Source: Psychromonas sp. Urea-02u-13 (lineage in GTDB: Bacteria; Pseudomonadota; Gammaproteobacteria; Enterobacterales; Psychromonadaceae). Taken from it: DNA of 55,045 bases. The notes below the pieces were generated by a model. That model made no database searches and had not been told where the DNA came from. It worked only from the letters and a program-made list of their open reading frames with translations. Location of the stretch: NCBI RefSeq assembly GCF_002835995.1, contig NZ_PJBZ01000058.1, positions 1-55,045 on the forward strand, written 5' to 3'. Shown here piece by piece: positions 1 through 9,370 of the stretch; positions within the stretch are counted from its first letter, which is position 1; every line of letters starts with the position of its first letter. Made by a program: the position numbers and the translations under genes.

Positions 1-108
1 TACACAAATAGGCTCGTGCCATAGTTAAAATTAAGTGATATAGCTTTACTTTATGGGGGAAAGTTAATCAATATGGAATGGAAATACACAGGCAGGAATC
101 AGTATAAA

Positions 109-157
109 TGCAAAAGAAAAGCGCTGTAGTTCATCGATTCATCAATTGAACTACAGC
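109..157 (-). terminator. Rho-independent terminator after kefB
   Basis: An 11-bp perfect inverted repeat (123-133 with 147-157, arm GCTGTAGTTCA) lies just past the kefB stop codon at 184. Read on the minus strand it is followed by a T-rich stretch (CGCTTTTCTTTTG), as expected for an intrinsic terminator. Nothing else was seen in bases 1-183. Confidence 0.7.
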
Positions 158-183
158 AGCAACTACAACGCTTTATTTAGTGT

Positions 184-2025
184 TTACTTAGCCTGCTCAC
201 AGTTTTCACCGTGACAGGTATTAAGCTTTTCTTGTTCTTTTTTATCGTTATCCAATACCAACTGAAGGTCTTCAAGATGTTGACGTACCGCGATGCCATA
301 TTGTTTATCATCACCCCAAGTATCTGCCAGGCTTTGTAACGTATCACTATCATGCTGACAGAATAACTTACCTGCACGCTCTGCCGATTGTTGGTTATTA
401 CCCAATAATTTCAACGCATCAATACCTAAATTAACCGCTGAATCAAAGGTTTCACGTTTAAAAGCATGGACATTTAAATGCATTAATTGATATGCATGAC
501 GGCGATCAATGGCACGTGCCGCTATTTTTAAATTAGGATAATATTTTTGTGCCATCTCAATAATTTCGATACTTTTATCAACTTCATCAACCGCCACCAC
601 TAAGAGCTGTGCTTCGCTTGCACCCGAGGCTTCTAGTAAGTCTTTACGTGCAGCATCCCCATAAAAAACTTCCGTATCAAAACGACGTAACATCTCAATT
701 TGCGCAGGGCTATGGTCAAGCACCGATAAATGATATCCCTGTGCATGTAATAAACGCCCAACAATTTGCCCGAAACGTCCATAACCAGCAATAATCACAT
801 TTTGTGCTGCCGTCATATCCTTTACATCGTCAAACTCAGGCGCTTTATTCGCACTGTTATTAACGTGTTTTTCATACATCATTAATAATATTGGCGCGCA
901 TAACATAGATATAGCAACCACCAGCGTAGTGATTTTAGTTTGCTCAGGATTTAAAATATTTAACGATGTGGTCAGTGATAATAAAACAAATGCAAACTCA
1001 CCACCTTGCGCCAACGCTAAGGTAAATAGCAATTTTTGTTTGCTGTGCATTTTAAATAATCGCGCTAACAGTGCTAACACAGCCACTTTAATAATAATTA
1101 AACCCGCAACCAAACTGATCACTAACAACGCATTTTCAAATAACAGCGGGAAATCAATAGAGGCCCCGACTGCGATAAAGAACAGCCCTAAAAGCAAGCC
1201 TTTAAAAGGCTCTATATCGACTTCTAACTCATGTCTAAACTCACTTTCTGCTAAGACAACGCCTGCTAAAAAAGTGCCTAATGCAGGCGACAAACCAATA
1301 TTTTGCATGATCAAAGCAATCGAAATAACCAAGAACAAAGCAAATACTGTAAATATTTCACGTAATCTTGTTTCTGCAATATAACGAAATAATGGTGCAG
1401 AAACGTACTTACCTGCGAGCACGATCGCGCTAATAACCCCTAGCGAAATAGCTACCTGCACATAAACAGGGAAACCTTCAATAAGGTTATGCCCCGTGCC
1501 TGTCGTATGGGTAATATCTTGGAATGCTAACAACGGTAACAAAGCAAGAATGGGAATAACCGCAATATCTTGAAACAGTAAAACAGAAAAGGCGCTCTGC
1601 CCTGCTTCTTGTTTTATCCAGCCTTTTTCGCTTAAGGTTTGTAATACAATCGCGGTTGATGACAACGCGAGCATTAACCCAATCGCTAGTGCAGCTTGCC
1701 ACTGCAGGCCAAAACCATAAAAGACCACACAAAAAATGAGTAAGGTAGTGAGCGATACTTGCAAACCACCCAGACCAATAATGGAGTGGCGTAATTTCCA
1801 TAATCGCGCCGGTTGTAGCTCTAATCCGACTAAAAATAGCATCATGACCACACCAAACTCAGCAAAGTGCATAATGTCTGTTTGGTCTCCCACAAACCCT
1901 AATAAAAAAGGCCCGATTAAAATCCCCGCTAATAGATAACCTAATACAGAGCCTAAGCCTAATCGTTTAGCAATAGGCACCGCAACAATGGCGGCTGCAA
2001 GGTAGATAACGGCTATTTCTAACAT
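184..2025 (-). CDS. kefB: KefB/KefC-type K+/H+ antiporter
   Basis: Inner-membrane CPA2-family antiporter of 613 residues (E. coli KefB/KefC are about 600-620). The N-terminal two thirds is a multi-spanning exchanger domain with family segments LGSVLGYLLAGILIGP, LALSSTAIVLQ, SVLLFQDIAVIP and ALGTFLAGVVLAESEFRHE. A Rossmann RCK/TrkA-N domain follows, beginning VIIAGYGRFGQIVGRLL at about residue 410, where nucleotide and glutathione adducts gate Kef channels. The family protects against electrophiles by K+ efflux coupled to cytoplasmic acidification. The ATG at 2025 is preferred over an upstream in-frame Met at 2073: it has AAAGGA eight bases upstream and begins at the conserved first membrane segment. 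No ancillary kefF/kefG gene is adjacent. KefB versus KefC is uncertain; the VLLFQDIAVIP and RETFDSAVNLG segments look more KefB-like. Confidence 0.9.
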   Translation of the reverse strand: MLEIAVIYLAAAIVAVPIAKRLGLGSVLGYLLAGILIGPFLLGFVGDQTDIMHFAEFGVVMMLFLVGLELQPARLWKLRHSIIGLGGLQVSLTTLLIFCVVFYGFGLQWQAALAIGLMLALSSTAIVLQTLSEKGWIKQEAGQSAFSVLLFQDIAVIPILALLPLLAFQDITHTTGTGHNLIEGFPVYVQVAISLGVISAIVLAGKYVSAPLFRYIAETRLREIFTVFALFLVISIALIMQNIGLSPALGTFLAGVVLAESEFRHELEVDIEPFKGLLLGLFFIAVGASIDFPLLFENALLVISLVAGLIIIKVAVLALLARLFKMHSKQKLLFTLALAQGGEFAFVLLSLTTSLNILNPEQTKITTLVVAISMLCAPILLMMYEKHVNNSANKAPEFDDVKDMTAAQNVIIAGYGRFGQIVGRLLHAQGYHLSVLDHSPAQIEMLRRFDTEVFYGDAARKDLLEASGASEAQLLVVAVDEVDKSIEIIEMAQKYYPNLKIAARAIDRRHAYQLMHLNVHAFKRETFDSAVNLGIDALKLLGNNQQSAERAGKLFCQHDSDTLQSLADTWGDDKQYGIAVRQHLEDLQLVLDNDKKEQEKLNTCHGENCEQAK

Positions 2026-2258
2026 AATGATTCCTTTAAGAGGCGTAATAGTCTCGATGCGGGAGGCATTCAAGTACGCTAAGTATCGTCAAGTTTATAC
2101 CGAAACTCAGGAAAATCATTGTGTTAAGGATAATAAAATTTTGAATGTTTTTTGTAGTAAATAAAAAGACAGTCGCGGTTTATTAATAAGGCAATATTAA
2201 AGGGGAGATAGGCGGGTAATGTGGGTTGGAATCTTGCTAAAACTTCTTGATGAAAAAT

Positions 2259-2285
2259 AAAAAACGTGGCATCGCCACGTTTTTA
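2259..2285 (-). terminator. Intrinsic terminator downstream of the alkyl sulfatase gene
   Basis: The hairpin ACGTGGC-ATC-GCCACGT (2264-2280) is flanked by A-rich sequence on the left and TTTT on the right. On the minus strand it ends in a T-rich run, so it can terminate the sulfatase transcript. The 2026-2374 gap holds this hairpin, the longer palindrome at 2288-2314 and the start of a tandem repeat. Confidence 0.75.
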
Positions 2286-2287
2286 GT

Positions 2288-2314
2288 GTCTGAATATAAA
2301 GCTTATATTCAGAC
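2288..2314. repeat. Perfect 12-bp palindrome
   Basis: Arms GTCTGAATATAA and TTATATTCAGAC are separated by three bases. No T-tract follows in either direction. It may add to the terminator next to it or be an operator; nothing in the sequence decides this. Confidence 0.6.
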
Positions 2315-2337
2315 AGAGTTATACCGATAAGCTTACG

Positions 2338-2387
2338 GCGTAACTTTTATGGAGTAACTTTTATGGCGTAACCTTTATGGAGTAACC
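2338..2387. repeat. 14-bp tandem repeat across the sulfatase stop codon
   Basis: About 3.5 units of a 14-bp motif (GCGTAACTTTTATG / GAGTAACTTTTATG / GCGTAACCTTTATG / GAGTAACC) run through the last codons and the stop codon (2375-2377) of the sulfatase gene. Units alternate at the second base. Since 14 is not a multiple of three, gain or loss of a unit would change the C-terminus. Confidence 0.8.
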
Positions 2388-4399
2388 ACACCAAACCATA
2401 ACTCAAACGTACCAAAGACAGACATCATCTTTTTAAATTTAGCTTGGTCTGTCACGGTCAATCGTCCCGCTTTCATTTCAGCTTTAAGGTTTGATTTTTT
2501 AGAAATCATTTTTTCAAATGAATCACGACTTAAGTTAATACTAAAATCAGCCTCTTTAAACTGCGTATCAGAGTAAGATTTTAAGGTTGAGTTACTTAAA
2601 TTCATTGAGTATTTACCATCGTCTTTAACGTTGATATTTACTTTGTAATCTAAACCCTCTGCCACTTCAGGTTTAACCGTCACACTCAAGTAATTAAGGA
2701 ACTGTGCAAAGGGCATGTTCACCGCAATAGAATCAGTTTTTGGTGTTGCGACCGCTTTAATACCTTGGCGTAACTCTTTTGCACCACCCAGGTAATAGTT
2801 GCGCCATGGGCCCGATTCCGATTGATAACCTAATTGCTCCATCGCATCCGCTTCTAAATAACGCGCTTCCATGTTTTCTGGATTAGAAAAAGTAATGTTG
2901 TTTAATAGCGTCACAGCCCAACGATACTCTCCTTTTTCAATCGCTTGTTCAGCAATATCCATCACTTTGTCTTCGCCACCAATGGCTTTAACATAGTTGC
3001 TACCCTCTTCCTCAGGTGTTAATGGATTAAGGTTTGCAGGGTTACCGTCCCACCACGCGCCAAAGTAGAAGTCATAAGTTGCACGCGCATTATGCGAGAC
3101 ACTGCCGTAATAACCGCGGTTGTACCATTCCTTATCTAAAGACTCTGGCAGTGTTAATTTATCTGAAATCTCATTAGGTGTGTAACCTTGATTGGCTAAA
3201 TTTAAGGTTTGATCGTGTACAAATTTGTACATATCACGTGTTTTTTCTAACTGATTTTCAATCTTATCTTGACCCCAGGTCGGCCAATGATGAGAGGCAA
3301 TCATAATTTCAGTTTTATCTCCGAAGGTACGAATTGCTTGATCAATATAACCCGCCCATGCAGAAGCATCACGTGTTTTAGCACCACGTAATGTGGAGAT
3401 ATTATGAATCGTATGAGTCATTACTTCCGCTGCCATCATGGTTTTATATTTAGGGAAGTAAAAAATAAACTCAGAGGGAGCTTCAGACTCAGGCGTCATT
3501 AATACTTCAATATCTAAACCATCAACCTTTAATACTTCACCGGTTGTTGTTGCTTCGATAGTAGCATCAACAATGCCGATTTTTCCCGTTGAGGTTGTTT
3601 TACCTAATCCGCCATCAACTTGGCCTGTGCTGCTTGCTTCAAGTAAGTTGCCGTACATATAAGAAGAGCGACGCGACATAACATTACCTGCCATGAGGTT
3701 CTCTGCAATAGAGTGCTCAAAGAAACCTTCTGGTGCCACAACAGATACTTTGCCGCTTTCTATTGCTTCTTTACTGGTCACCCCCCAAATACCGCCAAAG
3801 TGATCAACATGCGAGTGAGTAAATATCACCGAAACGACGGGGCTATCATCGATGTTTTCTTGTAATAGTTTTAAGCCTGCACGAGAGGTTTCTTCAGAAA
3901 TGAGCGGATCAATAACAATCCAACCATTATCACTACGAATAAATGACATTACCGATAAATCGAAACCACGTACTTGATAAACGCCATCAGCGACTTTAAA
4001 TAAGCCATCTTGATTGTTTAATTTAGCCTGGCGTAATAAAGATGGGTTAATGTTTTCTGCACCTTTATCTTGGTCGATAAAGTCATATTTACTGAAATCC
4101 CAAACAACCTTACCATCGCTGTCTTTAATGGTATCTTCTGGCCATTTTGCAATAAAACCACGTTTTGCATCTTCAAAATCACTTTTATTATCAAAGTCTA
4201 AATAACTTTTCAGTTGGTTATTTTTATCAATGGTAAATGTGGTTGCCGGTTTTTCTTGCGCTGTAGGTGCTGCAGAAACAAACGTTGGCGTTAAAATAGT
4301 GAGCATAACCGTGGTTAATATTGTTTTCTTAAAAAAACCGTTTTTAGGTGGTGCTTGTTTGCATGACGTTTCTTTATATGACACTTTTTTATATGGCAT
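2375..4399 (-). CDS. Secreted alkyl sulfatase, SdsA1/BDS1-type metallo-beta-lactamase fold
   Basis: Class III alkyl sulfatase of 674 residues (SdsA1 is about 660), which hydrolyses alkyl sulfate esters such as SDS to alcohol and sulfate. A signal peptide spans roughly residues 22-43 (hydrophobic core after FFKK, likely cut at VSA/AP), so the enzyme is periplasmic or secreted. The zinc motif is H195-S-H197-V-D199-H200 in FTHSHVDHFGG; later metal-site segments include AAEVMTHT and IASHHWPTWG. The middle carries the alkyl-sulfatase dimerisation region and the C-terminal ~130 residues resemble the SCP2-like domain of the family. ATG at 4399 has AGAGG upstream. A LysR gene lies 154 bp upstream on the same strand and may regulate it. 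The C-terminus sits inside a short tandem repeat. Confidence 0.92.
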   Translation of the reverse strand: MPYKKVSYKETSCKQAPPKNGFFKKTILTTVMLTILTPTFVSAAPTAQEKPATTFTIDKNNQLKSYLDFDNKSDFEDAKRGFIAKWPEDTIKDSDGKVVWDFSKYDFIDQDKGAENINPSLLRQAKLNNQDGLFKVADGVYQVRGFDLSVMSFIRSDNGWIVIDPLISEETSRAGLKLLQENIDDSPVVSVIFTHSHVDHFGGIWGVTSKEAIESGKVSVVAPEGFFEHSIAENLMAGNVMSRRSSYMYGNLLEASSTGQVDGGLGKTTSTGKIGIVDATIEATTTGEVLKVDGLDIEVLMTPESEAPSEFIFYFPKYKTMMAAEVMTHTIHNISTLRGAKTRDASAWAGYIDQAIRTFGDKTEIMIASHHWPTWGQDKIENQLEKTRDMYKFVHDQTLNLANQGYTPNEISDKLTLPESLDKEWYNRGYYGSVSHNARATYDFYFGAWWDGNPANLNPLTPEEEGSNYVKAIGGEDKVMDIAEQAIEKGEYRWAVTLLNNITFSNPENMEARYLEADAMEQLGYQSESGPWRNYYLGGAKELRQGIKAVATPKTDSIAVNMPFAQFLNYLSVTVKPEVAEGLDYKVNINVKDDGKYSMNLSNSTLKSYSDTQFKEADFSINLSRDSFEKMISKKSNLKAEMKAGRLTVTDQAKFKKMMSVFGTFELWFGVVTP

Positions 4400-4553
4400 A
4401 GATAACCTCTATCGTGAACAAGAATGGTGTAACTTGCTGTAAGTAACTTGTTGTAAGTAAGGTGATGATAGAGGGGATAAAGGGCAGGAACGATAGTCAA
4501 AAAGGTAAATGTTAATTAAGTAAAACTTAATTCACAAAATTGTTAGTTATCTT

Positions 4554-5444
4554 TCATTTACCTTTAAAGGCTTCAATAATGGCGTTTTTTAGCCATTCTT
4601 GACCGGGATCAGATTGCTGATGCCAAGACATATAAATAGGGATGGGGTTAGTATTAAACGGTACTTTAAAGGTTTTTATCTGCCCAAAGTCAGCAAGCTG
4701 TTGTGCATGCCATAAACCCGCGACACATAACCAATCCGTTTGCGCAGCCATGATTAACGCAGAAAAAACAGAGTCAGCATGATAAGCAATGTCACGCTTA
4801 TCAAGCTTCGAGGCGGCACTTTCATTGCTGTTCATAATACCGTTTGATTGTTTTATCCAACTAAGATGTCTTTCAGAAAAAAATTGGCTTTCAGATAATT
4901 CATCTTTAATACGTGGGTGCTGACTTTTACATACCACCACCAGCGGTTGCTCGGTTAATAAGTGATTATGATAACCGCGATCTTGTATTGGCCTTGTGGC
5001 AAAAATAAAGTCTACTTTACGCAGTCGCAAATCATCTTGGCGCGCGCTGATATCTTGATAATCAGGACTGATGATAATGTTTATATTTGGGGCATGTTTA
5101 TTTTTATAAACATGCAAAAATGGCACTAACATTTGGTCAATATCAGTATGGCTTGAGATACGAAAAGTACGCTGACTGGTGCTCGCTGAGAAGGCTTGCT
5201 TAGATTGCACGCTATTTAATAATAGCTTCAATGGAGGTTGAATTTCTGCGTGTAATTCGAGAGCAAAGTTGGTGGGGATAATACCGCGCCCTTGGCGAAT
5301 AAAAAGCGGGTCTTGATATTGCTCGCGTAATTTACTTAATGCTTGGCTGACCGCTGGCGGGGTCATATCCAATAATTCAGCAGCAAGATTAACACTACCC
5401 GTTGTGGCCACCGCGTCAAAAATTCGTAATAAATTAAGATTCAT
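4554..5444 (-). CDS. LysR-family transcriptional regulator
   Basis: A 296-residue LysR-type regulator. The N-terminal winged helix-turn-helix (about residues 2-60) includes RIFDAVATTGSVNLAAE and MTPPAVSQALSKLREQ; the rest is a periplasmic-binding-protein-like effector domain. The NLNLLRIFDAV opening resembles the NodD/LeuO-like branch. ATG at 5444 is chosen; a GTG three codons upstream (5453) is possible. Its neighbour downstream on the same strand is the alkyl sulfatase, which makes it a candidate regulator by position only. The effector is unknown. Confidence 0.85.
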   Translation of the reverse strand: MNLNLLRIFDAVATTGSVNLAAELLDMTPPAVSQALSKLREQYQDPLFIRQGRGIIPTNFALELHAEIQPPLKLLLNSVQSKQAFSASTSQRTFRISSHTDIDQMLVPFLHVYKNKHAPNINIIISPDYQDISARQDDLRLRKVDFIFATRPIQDRGYHNHLLTEQPLVVVCKSQHPRIKDELSESQFFSERHLSWIKQSNGIMNSNESAASKLDKRDIAYHADSVFSALIMAAQTDWLCVAGLWHAQQLADFGQIKTFKVPFNTNPIPIYMSWHQQSDPGQEWLKNAIIEAFKGK

Positions 5445-5503
5445 AGTCGCCACATATTAGTGAAAATCAGTATTAATTATCTTTTGTTGAAAATCAGCAG
5501 TGA

Positions 5504-6100
5504 TTATTTTTTATTGAAATCATGCTTACCGTGAGATTTTTTAGTGCGCAAGTAACTGTCGTTATCATCCTTTAAATGCAAACTGGTATTCACTTGTTCA
5601 ACGATATTAAAATCATCTTTTAAGGCATTGAATTTTTTAGGATTATTAGTAATCAAACGCAAATCAGTAATCGCAAGTGCTTCTAACATAGTCGCCGCAT
5701 CTTCAAAACTACGTGCATCTTCAGCAAAACCTAAATGTTTATTCGCTTGGTAAGTATCCATGCCTTGGCTTTGTAATACGTAAGCATCCATTTTGTTGTA
5801 CAAACCAATACCACGGCCTTCTTGGCGAAGATAAAGAATAATACCACCTTGGTCTTTCATCAGGTTGATGGTTTCATCTAACTGCTCACCACAATCACAA
5901 CGTGACGAATGAAATACATCACCGGTTAAACACTCTGAATGCATACGCACTAAGGGTGTCTTTTGATTTTTATCAGCCTGCTGAAAAATTAATGCAATAT
6001 GCTCATGGTTTTCATCAAAGACCTTAAAGGTCGCGATCTCAGCATCGATATCACTGTGTAAACCAACTTTTAAATTAACTCTTGCACGTATTTTATTCAT
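5504..6100 (-). CDS. ribA: GTP cyclohydrolase II
   Basis: Cytoplasmic first enzyme of riboflavin synthesis: GTP to 2,5-diamino-6-ribosylamino-pyrimidinone 5'-phosphate, formate and pyrophosphate. It has 198 residues, close to E. coli RibA (196). The zinc site is seen as [20 protein letters not shown], with the Cys-x10-Cys-x-Cys pattern, and the catalytic segment as [20 protein letters not shown]. The C-terminal part [14 protein letters not shown] matches the nucleotide-binding end of the family. ATG at 6100 with AAGAAG just upstream is preferred to an in-frame TTG at 6115. It is a stand-alone gene, not fused to ribB. No FMN riboswitch was seen upstream. Confidence 0.95.
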   Translation of the reverse strand: MNKIRARVNLKVGLHSDIDAEIATFKVFDENHEHIALIFQQADKNQKTPLVRMHSECLTGDVFHSSRCDCGEQLDETINLMKDQGGIILYLRQEGRGIGLYNKMDAYVLQSQGMDTYQANKHLGFAEDARSFEDAATMLEALAITDLRLITNNPKKFNALKDDFNIVEQVNTSLHLKDDNDSYLRTKKSHGKHDFNKK

Positions 6101-6228
6101 GGGCTTCTTTATCAAATTAACAAAGGCGCTGTTATTAGCGCCTTAAATATTATCACTTGTTAGATAGTTTTCATATTGGGATCTTCATCTGATTTTTCAA
6201 GTGTTATGCGGTGTTTATTAATACTGAT

Positions 6229-7209
6229 TTAGTGATTCTTTAAACGGTTATGTGCGCGATCATAATCAATATTGGGCCCCAGTGGCACAACCTGTGTGGG
6301 ATTGATCATAGTATGGCTAAAGTAATAATGGCGTTTAATATGTTCTTGATTAACCGTCTCTTTGATACCCGCAACTTGGTACAACTGACGCAAATAGTGG
6401 CTGATATTTTTATAGTCTTCAATTTGACGCTGATTACATTTGAAGTGTCCAAAATAAACACTATCAAAACGAATCAGTGTGGTGAATAAACGCCAATCCG
6501 CCTCACTCACTTGCTCTCCTGCGAGGTAAGCTTGTTTTGCGAGGATAGCTTCTACTTTATCCAGCGCATTAAAGAGCTGATGATACGCCTGTTCATAGGC
6601 TTTTTGTGTGGTTGCAAAACCACAGCGGTAAACGCCATTATTGATATCTGAATAAACCCATTCATTAATTTCATCAACTTTACTGCGTAGCGCTTCAGGA
6701 TAAAAATCTAAATGATTATCGGTGATGGCATTAAATGCACTATTAAACATACGGATAATTTCAGAGGACTCGTTACTGACAATACGCTTTAACTTTTTAT
6801 CCCATAATACCGGTACGGTCACTCGCCCCGTATAATCCGTTTTATTTTTTGTATACAGTTGATGCATAAAATCTAAGGCAAATAAGTGATCACCTGTACT
6901 GCCCGTTTGTTGGTCAAAACTCCAACCAAATTCAGACATATCAGTACTGACCACGGAAACAGGGATAATATCTTGTAGCCCTTTTAGCTCACGAAATATT
7001 AACGTGCGATGCGCCCAAGGACACGCTAAAGAAACATATAAATGATAACGATCTTTTTCCGCTTTAAACCCGCCTTCTCCCGTCGGACCTGCGCTACCAT
7101 CCACCGTTAACCAATTGCGTAACTGCGCTTCTTCTCGTTGGAAAGCGCCTTTACTTTCTTTTGTTTCATACCACTGATCTTGCCATAACCCGTTGACTAA
7201 TAATCCCAT
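6229..7209 (-). CDS. yqjG: Glutathionyl-hydroquinone reductase (Xi-class GST)
   Basis: A 326-residue homologue of YqjG/ECM4, which reduces glutathionyl-hydroquinones to hydroquinones. The N-terminal thioredoxin-like domain has the class signature C63-P-W-A-H-R with the catalytic Cys63 at the same position as in E. coli YqjG, followed by the conserved VSVVSTDMSEFGWSFD and SNESSEIIRMFN. The C-terminal all-helical GST domain contains YRCGFATTQKAYEQA and DWRLFTTLIRFDSVY. The gene sits between ribA and a broken pirin gene, all on the minus strand, with gaps over 60 bp, so co-transcription is possible but not shown. Start and length fit the family. Confidence 0.93.
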   Translation of the reverse strand: MGLLVNGLWQDQWYETKESKGAFQREEAQLRNWLTVDGSAGPTGEGGFKAEKDRYHLYVSLACPWAHRTLIFRELKGLQDIIPVSVVSTDMSEFGWSFDQQTGSTGDHLFALDFMHQLYTKNKTDYTGRVTVPVLWDKKLKRIVSNESSEIIRMFNSAFNAITDNHLDFYPEALRSKVDEINEWVYSDINNGVYRCGFATTQKAYEQAYHQLFNALDKVEAILAKQAYLAGEQVSEADWRLFTTLIRFDSVYFGHFKCNQRQIEDYKNISHYLRQLYQVAGIKETVNQEHIKRHYYFSHTMINPTQVVPLGPNIDYDRAHNRLKNH

Positions 7210-7276
7210 TTCCTGCTCCTAATGATTATAAAACAAAGTAAAATATCGTATGCTTAGTGCTAATTTCATGGAGGGG

Positions 7277-8133
7277 TTAGTTAATCTTGCCAAATTTACC
7301 CGCTTGATAATCGCGAATGGTTTGTTGCATTTGTGCCTGTGTATTCATCACAAAAGGCCCCCTATGCACAATCTCTTCATTGATTTTATTACCCGCTAAC
7401 ATCAGCAGTCCCGCACCATTTTCATCCGCTTGTAATTGTAATAACTCAGCACTATCAATCACCACTAACTGCCCGGCTTTGACTTTATTAGTTAAGGTTG
7501 AAGATACCTTGATAGCGCCTTAATGGATCAAGATTAAAACCTGAGTAAAGTGCGATAAATCAAGCTCAGCGGTAGCATTAGCCTTCAGGGTTAAATCAGC
7601 AATCGCACCATCACCGGCTAATTGTTGTAACGGTGAACTTGCTGTTTGTTGTGCAAAAGACCACTCCCCCGCTAACAATTTCAGCGAGGCACCTTGGTCA
7701 TTATTTAATACCGGTAAATCTTGGTGATTAGCATCTTGGTATATTGCCGGACGCATTTTGTCGGCTGCAGGTAAGTTCAGCCAAATCTGAAAACCATGAA
7801 TGTTTTTATTCTCACTTAATACCGGCATCTCTGAATGCATTACACCTGAGCCAGTGCTCATCCACTGCACGCCACCCTCTTTAATGGTGGCTTTATTACC
7901 TAGCTGGTCTTGATGGGTAAAACCACCCTCAATCATATAAGTGAAAGTATCGATGCCACGGTGTGGATGCTCAGGAAACCGCCTACATAATCATTTTCAT
8001 TGGCTGATTTTATTTCATCAATCATTAAATAGGGATCAAGGGTTAATGTTGAAAAATCAGCAATACGCGCAATGTTGACACCATCGCCATCTTGAGTCGC
8101 TTGGTTATTAACGACATTAATTATTTTCATCAT
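7277..8133 (-). pseudogene. Pirin-family gene broken by a frameshift and a stop codon
   Basis: Three minus-strand pieces together spell one pirin-like cupin protein of about 285 residues. The first (from 8133/8130, RBS GGGGGA) reads MKIINVV... to DYVGGF, then loses frame at 7976-7978. Restoring one T in the T-run (TTTCC to TTTTCC) gives GGFPEHPHRGIDTFTYMIEGG, which carries the conserved HPHRG metal site. The second lesion is an in-frame TAA at 7520-7522 after FTQVLILIH. Reading resumes in the same frame as GAIKVSSTLTNK and ends at 7277. One lesion could be a sequencing error; two independent ones suggest real decay, unless the HPHRG-lacking fragments are still made. Pirins are quercetinase-like or regulatory iron cupins. 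Confidence 0.85.
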
Positions 8134-8519
8134 TCCCCCTTCACTATCATTCGTTACACGTGTTTTTTCTCTCCCTATAAGTTAGCAAAGGGCAGCTAAT
8201 AAAACTATTTCAGATAACAGTCTAGTTTGTTCATTTTATTTGAACAAAATCAGATTCAAGTGGAATTAACTAACCAAATAAACTCATAAACATCTGATTT
8301 AAAACACAAAAAACATTTTATTTTATTTGACGCATTCAAATTACATTTTAGTAGTTTCAGGAGGGTGTTGTAGTCGTTTCAGGAGAGAGTGCGCTGTGGC
8401 AGTGTGTGCATGCAGAGTAAAAAAGGGGATATCGTCATCTTCTTAAAAATATAGGTTAGCCACAAACGCCACGTATTAAGCGATTTTTACTGCTTAATAC
8501 GTGGCTCATTAGTACTGGC
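8134..8519. other. Non-coding gap with long hairpin
   Basis: No gene was found here. A 14-bp perfect stem (8468-8481 with 8492-8505, arm GCCACGTATTAAGC, 10-base loop) ends 14 bases from the lactamase stop codon and probably ends that minus-strand transcript, although the T-tract is weak. Two short near-copies (GTAGTTTCAGGAG, GTCGTTTCAGGAG) occur near 8350-8385. Confidence 0.6.
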
Positions 8520-9275
8520 TTAGTGCGCTAACTCAGTCTCATAAGGCTGAGTAATAGATAAAGTATGACGAATAATACTTTGCCCTTGGCCAACATCACC
8601 ATGGCCCGGAATCACGTATTTACTATCGCTATAACGCTGTTGTACATTCTTCACTGACTGATGCCATTTTTCAGTATTCGCATCACCAATCCAACCTATC
8701 GTTTTAGCCTCATTCGCACGTAATAAACAGCCTCCAACGAGTGCTTGCTCCGTTGGCAACCAAACGACTAAGTTATCAGTCGAGTGTCCAGCACCGGGAT
8801 AATAGGCTTCTATTTTACCGGCCAGTAATGCAAACTCAGGGCTAGAAAAAGTATCAGTTGCCGGTGCTTTTTTATCTTTTTTGAGCAAAGCATTCGTTTG
8901 CTCTGAGGCATAACTCTGGTAACCATGTGCGCTTAAATAAGCGAGGCCAGCCGTTTGGTCTTCATGAAAATGAGTCACTATTGTCGTTTTTAAGGTTAAA
9001 CCTTGTTTATCAATCCATGCCATTAACACCGGCATATCCGTTTCATTCCAAGGGGTATCAATCAGGTAGGCATCTTTATTATCAACATAGATTAATGAGT
9101 TGGCATCAATCAGCATGGGTTTATCACCCTCATAACTGTTTACGATTTCTTTAAACGACTTCACTAGGTAAAGGTTCTCTGAAAGCGCACTTATTTGTAG
9201 CTGAGTAGATAAATTCGCGCTAAAAGCAACATTGGAGCTCAGTAGAAAAAGTAAAGAAAAGAGTTGTTTAGTCAT
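8520..9275 (-). CDS. Subclass B1-type metallo-beta-lactamase
   Basis: A 251-residue periplasmic zinc hydrolase that by family should open beta-lactam rings, including carbapenems. A signal peptide covers residues 1-20 (AFSA/N). All six B1 zinc ligands are present: H102-F-H104-E-D106 in THFHEDQTAG, H164 in GAGHSTDN, C183 in VGGCLLR, and H225 in VIPGHGDVG. Flanking segments (TYYASE-like SYASEQTNALLKK, VVWLPTEQALVGGC, GDANTEKW) follow IMP/NDM-type enzymes closely. Two differences stand out: the usual Lys three residues after the zinc Cys is Arg186, and the Asn of the GNLGDA motif is Trp195 (IGWIGDAN). There is no integron, IS or plasmid gene beside it, so it looks like a resident chromosomal gene. 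Substrates are untested. Confidence 0.9.
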   Translation of the reverse strand: MTKQLFSLLFLLSSNVAFSANLSTQLQISALSENLYLVKSFKEIVNSYEGDKPMLIDANSLIYVDNKDAYLIDTPWNETDMPVLMAWIDKQGLTLKTTIVTHFHEDQTAGLAYLSAHGYQSYASEQTNALLKKDKKAPATDTFSSPEFALLAGKIEAYYPGAGHSTDNLVVWLPTEQALVGGCLLRANEAKTIGWIGDANTEKWHQSVKNVQQRYSDSKYVIPGHGDVGQGQSIIRHTLSITQPYETELAH

Positions 9276-9370
9276 TATTATTCGCCAATATAAAAAACCT
9301 TATCTTGCACAAAGATAAACACCCAGTCTAGTAACAATAATCTCAAAAACAGATGCTTATTAGGCCATGA

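Noticed and set aside
929-1384. 151-codon plus-strand frame opposite kefB
   Set aside because: It is antisense to a well-conserved antiporter domain and its translation (Asn/Lys/Ala-rich, no domain) looks like a shadow.
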